Positions 59,421-64,000 of a stretch of 64,000 bases of DNA are shown here, in pieces (within the stretch, counting starts at the first letter, position 1; each line of letters opens with the position of its first letter). Position numbers and translations under genes: made by a program. This DNA is from Halicephalobus mephisto (lineage: Eukaryota; Nematoda; Chromadorea; Rhabditida; Panagrolaimidae): positions 62,001-126,000 of the forward strand of contig SWDT01000033.1 of the NCBI GenBank assembly GCA_009193035.1. The letters run 5' to 3'. Under the pieces are notes generated by a model, which did no database searches, was not told the DNA's origin, and worked only from the letters and a program-made list of their open reading frames with translations.

Positions 59421-60467
59421 ATTACCCGATTATTCGTAACTAAAAGTAACAATTTAAATCGAAAGGGTTACGTAATCAAGTGTTATCAAACGAACACAGG
59501 AAAGCACGTCGGATTTCAATAAAACTGAGGATCTGTCTGTGAATCAACCACGTGGCGACAATAATGACAGAAAGAGGAAGCCTAAGCTCAAATCAGAGCA
59601 AAACAGGCTCAACTTGGGACAAGAAGCAAAGGACGACTCGAATGACTCTCGCGCTCGTCAATGTCTGTCCGTCCATAGGAATGCTCTTCAAGCACTATGA
59701 TTCGCGATTGGCAAGAGTCCAGTTAGTTGATGAGATTGACACAAAATGTAACGTAGATTCAGCAACGAAGAAACAAAACTTGGGATCAGAAGAATAGAAG
59801 AAGTGATGATCAGTAAGCACCGAATCGAAGCGAGCGCCCAATCTTTTCGCTTCAGGACAAATTAGGACGAACGAATCGAGTCTTTTGGGAAAACCTGTCA
59901 AAGAATTACGAAATCAACATTAGCAATAAAAACGTTTGTTCAGCTTAGATTCTGATTCCTTTTTTCTTTTTTATCTACGTTTTCTACTGAAAAATTCATT
60001 ACTTTTTTCGTTATAAACCTGTTCCTTAACTATATGTGACAGTATTTTGGTTGAACTTTGACGAATTAAAAATCCTACAAGGGTTTCTAGCATCTTCCAG
60101 AACTTGATGGAAAATTTTGAAATCTCCGAGAATCTCAAGAAGGCCTTGAAGGTTTTCAGAGCACCGTGGAAGTTTTTGGAATCTTCCAAAACTTAATAGA
60201 AATTTGAAAGCATCTGAAATCGTGGATTTTAGAAGATTCTCGAACTCTTTCTCAAGACCGGTACTTTTAAGTTTCTGTCCTACTTTGATACTCTTACATT
60301 CGTAAGGTTCCTCATTTTTGATTCTCTCTTCGAAATCAATTTTTTTGTTCTTTTATTGTCATGATCTAGGCGAAAATCAGCCTGATTGGCACTGATGTTT
60401 ACATAAAATCAAAAAAGGCAGTATTAGGCCAAAGGGCAGTAGTCTTGAGATGCATTTGATGGGATCT
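59421..60467. other. 1-kb spacer upstream of dhc-1
   Basis: Contains the dhc-1 promoter region. The part 59421-59900 is less AT-rich and includes an 81-codon + strand frame (59552) without gene-like features. At 60080-60240 there is a degenerate TTC/GAA array, for example TTCcaGAA at 60095-60102. Confidence 0.5.
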
Positions 60468-61608
60468 TCAGTATCCAGACGACTCAACAGCAGCAGGAGC
60501 AGCAGCGGCAGGGGCCTGTTCAACGGGGGCAGGAGCTTCCTCAACTGGAGCTGGAGCAGGAGCGGCTTCAGCGGGAGCGTTGTATCCTCCAGCAGGAGCG
60601 GATTCTACGGGGGCAGCAGGAGCAGCTTCGGGAGCTGGAGCAGGAGCGGCTTCAGGGGCAGGGGCAGCTTCGGGAGCAGGGGCTGGGGCAGCTTCAGGAG
60701 CGGGAACAATGGGTTCGTCTCCGTAGCTGTTGTCACGCTTCTTGCGGTATCCAGAGGATTCAACGGCAGCAGGAGCAGCAGCAGCCGGAGCTTGTTCAAC
60801 TGGAGCAGGAGCTTCCTCAACTGGAGCCGGGGCAGGAGCGGCTTCAGCAGGAGCATTGTATCCTCCAGCAGGAGCTGATTCTACGGGGGCAGCAGGAGCG
60901 GCTTCAGGAGCGGGAGCAGGAGCGGCTTCAGGGGCAGGGGCAGCTTCGGGAGCAGGGGCTGGGGCAGGAGCAGCTTCAGGAGCGGGAACAATGGGTTCGT
61001 CTCCGTAGCTGTTGTCGCGCTTCTTGCGGTATCCAGAAGATTCAACGGCAGCAGGAGCAGCAGCGGCAGGAGCCTGTTCAACTGGGGCAGGAGCTTCCTC
61101 AACTGGAGCTGGAGCAGGAGCGGCTTCAGCGGGAGCGTTGTATCCTCCAGCAGGGGCTGATTCTACGGGAGCAGCAGGAGCGGCTTCGGGAGCTGGAGCA
61201 GGAGCGGCTTCGGGAGCAGGGGCTGGGGCAGCTTCAGGAGCGGGAGCTGGAGCAGCTTCAGGGGCAGGAACAATGGGTTCATCTCCATAGCTGTTGTCAC
61301 GCTTCTTGCGGTAGCCAGAAGATTCAACGGCAGCAGGAGCAGCAGCAGCCGGAGCTTGTTCAACTGGAGCAGGAGCTTCTTCAACGGGAGCTGGAGCTGG
61401 GGCAGCTTCAGCAGGAGCGTTGTATCCTCCAGCAGGAGCGGATTCTACGGGAGCAGCAGGAGCGGCTTCGGGAGCTGGAGCAGGAGCGGCTTCAGGGGCA
61501 GGAGCTGGAGCGGCTTCAGGAGCTGGAGCGGCTTCAGGAGCTGGAGCTGGAGCGGATTCAGGAGCGGGGACAATAGGTTCATCTCCATAGCTGTTGTCGC
61601 GTTTAAAG
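60468..61608 (-). repeat. four tandem coding repeats (282-300 bp) of the polyprotein gene
   Basis: The unit marker that encodes DNS recurs on the + strand at 60727, 61009, 61291 and 61591. Units two to four have the same length (94 codons); the first is six codons longer because of extra APAPEA blocks. Within each unit there is a finer Ala/Pro periodicity. Confidence 0.9.
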
Positions 61609-61766
61609 ACTAAAGATAAAAATTAGTACCGAAATAGTTGATCTCTAAACTACGACAGTTGATCGGTGAACTTGCAGATTACTGTAAGAAATTGAAAGAT
61701 GAACTTACTTGATCTAGAAGAAACTCCGACAAGGAGAACTGCAAGAAGTGCAAGATGGAATTTCAT
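60468..61766 (-). CDS. secreted Ala/Pro/Glu-rich repeat polyprotein with dibasic cleavage sites
   Basis: The exons are 61766-61709 and 61609-60468, giving 399 residues. A signal peptide (FHLALLAVLLVGVSS) is followed by four tandem units of 94-100 residues. Each unit begins DNSYGDEPIVPAPE, continues with APAPEAA runs, then APVESAPAGGYNAP, VEEAPAPVEQAP and AAVESSGY. Units are separated by RKKR, and the first is preceded by FKR, so a furin-type protease could release four near-identical peptides. The last unit ends at SSGY and the stop. DNA periods are 300, 282 and 282 bp and the copies are almost identical. The protein has no cysteine and its GC content is far above the flanks. A structural cuticle, eggshell or mucus component is plausible, but no function can be read. 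I do not recognise a named gene. Confidence 0.85.
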
Positions 61767-61817
61767 GTTGAGTCGAATGGATGCTCAAAATGCTGATGAT
61801 TGCTGCGACTGACGTGC

Positions 61818-61824
61818 TTAAATA
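61818..61824 (-). promoter_or_regulatory. TATA-like element of the polyprotein gene
   Basis: TATTTAA on the - strand, about 52 bp upstream of the ATG at 61766, followed by a pyrimidine/CAGTCG initiator-like stretch. Consistent with a strong, regulated promoter. Confidence 0.4.
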
Positions 61825-62922
61825 GTTGAGAAAACCGAAGTTCAGATACTGGAACAACTTCTGTGCGTCTGTCCTCCCTCTTGGCCTTGATTAGGTGCCA
61901 CAGAACCAAACGCGAGCTTGAAACCGGTCTTTTTTCTTGATGCCATTTCTTCTGGGCGTACCTTTCTTTCCCTATAGAAAGGGAAACTCGTCTTGTTTTT
62001 TCTGTCCCAGCATGATGCGATTATATCAGAAGTTGCGCAAATTGACAAACGATTTCTCGGCAGACGTCCCCCGAAGCATTTCTTGCATCACTTACATATA
62101 AAAAATCTACCATGATGGACTTAAATGACGTGAACTGATCTGCCCAATCGACCTGGACTGTTCGGTGAAACTTGTTTTGCTCTTTGAAAAAGATCTGTCG
62201 TCACTCAAGGACAACAAGTTGTGTTTTCTAATTCGAGTTTACCTTGAAGTAAGATCAATCTCAAACGATTTCTATCACGGTAGAAGATGGATCTGTGTTC
62301 GATTATGTTCCACTTGCATATTGAATATTGAGAAAATAAGAAAACTGAAACTGCCTCAGGGCATAACCCGAACGGACTGCTTTTTTGTTTAACATGTCAC
62401 ACCATGACCTTTTATTTCTCCATTATGTGTTCCGTGGTAAACAATTTGTCATAAAAATTTTATGTTCATACAGTTATTTTAAAACTAGGTATGAAAAGTC
62501 CAAATACAGTAATCCAAGAAAGTACTTAGTACTTTGGAACAATAAAACTGATGAAGACTGACGTTCGGTGTTTTGAAGCTACTTGTCAACGATCGCTCTG
62601 GTTATCGCAAAACGGTTAAAATGACGTAATCTGATGTCTTCTTTTTCAATTTCCGACGGTAGATGATGACTTGTGAATATTCAGGATTTTCAACGTTTCC
62701 TTAAAAATCAAAAATCTCTCTGAAATTAGTCTCCAGATCCAGTGCTCTAAATCACGGAATTTTACAGAATTACCATCTTTTCTGAATGCAAAAATTCCAT
62801 CGCTATTTGCGTAGGTTCTCTGATCTCTTTTTGATACTTGTTTTTATGGTTTTTTTTGCCATACTTTTTTGTAACACCGATGTGTTTGTCGACAAGTGTC
62901 ACTGAACCGAGACTGATTAGAA
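61825..62922. other. spacer upstream of the polyprotein gene
   Basis: No gene is supported. The part 61840-62100 is less AT-rich and may be regulatory. The + strand frame at 62165-62392 (75 codons, no ATG start) has no recognisable features. Confidence 0.45.
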
Positions 62923-63213
62923 TCAACAAGGTTGTATCAAACGAGTTTCAATAAGATCTTTGATTTCATGGTCCAAGTCAGACAAAAAATGGCAAAGTAA
63001 ACAATCCGTAAATATTTGTAAAAAACCATAAACAAAGCCAACGAGATCACTAAATGGAAGAACTAATAAATCGAGATCCAATCCTTCAAATGGAATTTTT
63101 TGTAATCTTTCGTAATACGCTCTTGAATTGACTGATGTTGTGGATCCAAGTGGAACTGACTGAAGGCCCCAGTGGATGACAAAGTTGATTGCAAATGGAA
63201 TGAAACAGGGCAT
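62923..63213 (-). CDS. small unrecognised protein, 96 residues
   Basis: A single open exon from the ATG at 63213. It begins MPCFIPFAINFVIHW, then has a hydrophobic stretch (LVGFVYGFLQIFTDCLLCHF) that could be a membrane segment, and ends ETRLIQPC. A ttaatttttag acceptor lies about 80 bases upstream. The leader between them contains another ATG in a different frame. It lies 345 bp downstream of the next gene on the same strand and may share its transcript. No family recognised. Confidence 0.45.
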   Translation of the reverse strand: MPCFIPFAINFVIHWGLQSVPLGSTTSVNSRAYYERLQKIPFEGLDLDLLVLPFSDLVGFVYGFLQIFTDCLLCHFLSDLDHEIKDLIETRLIQPC

Positions 63214-63558
63214 TTTTGTCTGTTGCTTAGCCACGTCTCAATAGTTGCTTTCCTGGTGTTTCTGATCGATGGAAAAACATGCAGTCTAAAAATTAATAAT
63301 TTTCAAAATCATGTTTTTACAGAAATTAGAAATTAGCACTATTACGAAATTTCCTAAAAGTGAATTCACAGAATTTCCTATAAACTTCCAAAATTGAAAA
63401 TTCTCGATGTTTCAGAAGTTAAAGAATCTGAAAAAGTTCCGAAAATTCACACAGGATTCTGAAAAACTCCAAAAAGTTCGGAATTTTCCACTAAATTCTA
63501 ATGATATTGATGAAAATACCCTACAGTATAATTAGTAGTAATTCCTAAAAATTAATTG

Positions 63559-63991
63559 TCAGTAAATTTCCAATACTTTTTGTTTTGCCACGGAATCTTG
63601 TTTTTGTAGCAATCCATCAAACATCACACACAATTTTTTCAATAGATCGAAAGTGCTTTCTTGTTTAGGACCGGAAAACCACTTTTTTATAAAAAGGAAA
63701 CTTTTGGTTTTTTGGTACTTGAAAACAATTGAACTAAAAATAGAACTAAACTTACTCAATTTCCTCAATTTTTTCTCCGATCACATCCAGAACTTGATCA
63801 AGAGAGCAATTCGAGTCCTCGAGTCCCAAGCTCATTGACAGCTTCCGAGGGTTTACTTGATCTATCAGTTTTTTCAGCTTTCCGATCTGTCCAACATCGA
63901 TATCGACGAAGAACCAATCGACAGAAATCCCCTCAGGAAGAACATTAACGACTTTATCCACTAGGTAATCCCTGGATGTCGCGGTCCCCAT
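63559..63991 (-). CDS. small unrecognised protein at the window edge
   Basis: The exons are 63991-63756 and 63733-63559, giving 136 residues with a 22-nt gap between exons. That gap is shorter than any known nematode intron, so the second junction needs checking, although donor (gtaagt), acceptor (tttttag) and phase fit. The N-terminal part (DYLVDKVVNVLP, GISVDWFFVDIDVGQIGKL) looks coding; the C-terminal part is Lys-rich. A TTAG lies just before the ATG at the very edge, so an upstream exon outside the window is possible. No family recognised. The C-terminal segment may belong to a different exon arrangement. Confidence 0.45.
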
Positions 63992-64000
63992 TATCCCTAA

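Noticed and set aside
60730..61290. Long + strand Ala/Gly/Ser-rich open frames opposite the polyprotein
   Set aside because: They are the antisense reading of the GC-rich repeat; the - strand has the signal peptide, intron, conserved cleavage sites and stop.
61960..61985. Inverted repeat TTTCCC...GGGAAA upstream of the polyprotein gene
   Set aside because: Only six paired bases with an eight-base loop; not enough to call an operator or terminator.

Overview
The window is nuclear DNA from a nematode, most likely a free-living rhabditid (clade V) not far from Caenorhabditis. Evidence: AT-rich intergenic DNA, many short introns of about 42-60 nt ending in TTTCAG or TTTTAG, acceptor-like sequences directly before start codons (the mark of spliced-leader trans-splicing), closely spaced same-strand gene pairs that look like operons, and nematode-specific families (an SRD-like chemoreceptor, a MATH-BTB protein). 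The species cannot be named from the sequence. I predicted exon structures by hand from splice consensus and reading-frame phase.

Layout. 1-9094 (-): 5' part of a giant LDL-receptor-related protein, cut by the window start. 9.1-13.1 kb: AT-rich spacer. 13108-15780 (-): sqv-4 (UDP-glucose dehydrogenase) followed 251 bp downstream by a TLDc protein. 15.8-17.8 kb: spacer holding one copy of a 299-bp repeat. 17776-19748 (+): cdk-4 followed by an unrecognised coiled-coil protein, 115 bp apart. 19905-20827 (-): small cysteine-rich membrane protein. 21038-22324 (-): MATH-BTB protein whose only intron is almost entirely the second copy of the 299-bp repeat. 24177-29059 (+): anillin-like protein and a small membrane protein. 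29698-31781 (+): SRD-like chemoreceptor, tail to tail with a peptide GPCR (31858-33266, -). 33.3-40.5 kb: gene-poor, with a few coding-like islands. 40520-44357 (+): pyruvate kinase with three alternative first exons and an antisense secreted-protein gene nested in its first long intron. 45162-59420 (-): cytoplasmic dynein heavy chain dhc-1, with tim-16 150 bp downstream. 60468-61766 (-): a secreted Ala/Pro/Glu-rich polyprotein of four tandem units separated by dibasic sites. 62923-63991 (-): two small unrecognised genes.

The recognised genes are mostly housekeeping (glycolysis, mitochondrial import, nucleotide-sugar synthesis, cell-cycle entry, microtubule motor) mixed with accessory nematode genes (chemoreceptor, peptide receptor, MATH-BTB, secreted repeat proteins). 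I found no CRISPR array, rRNA or convincing tRNA. The most unusual elements are the polyprotein, the layered pyruvate kinase locus, the repeat that makes up an intron, and HSF-site-like arrays scattered in the spacers.
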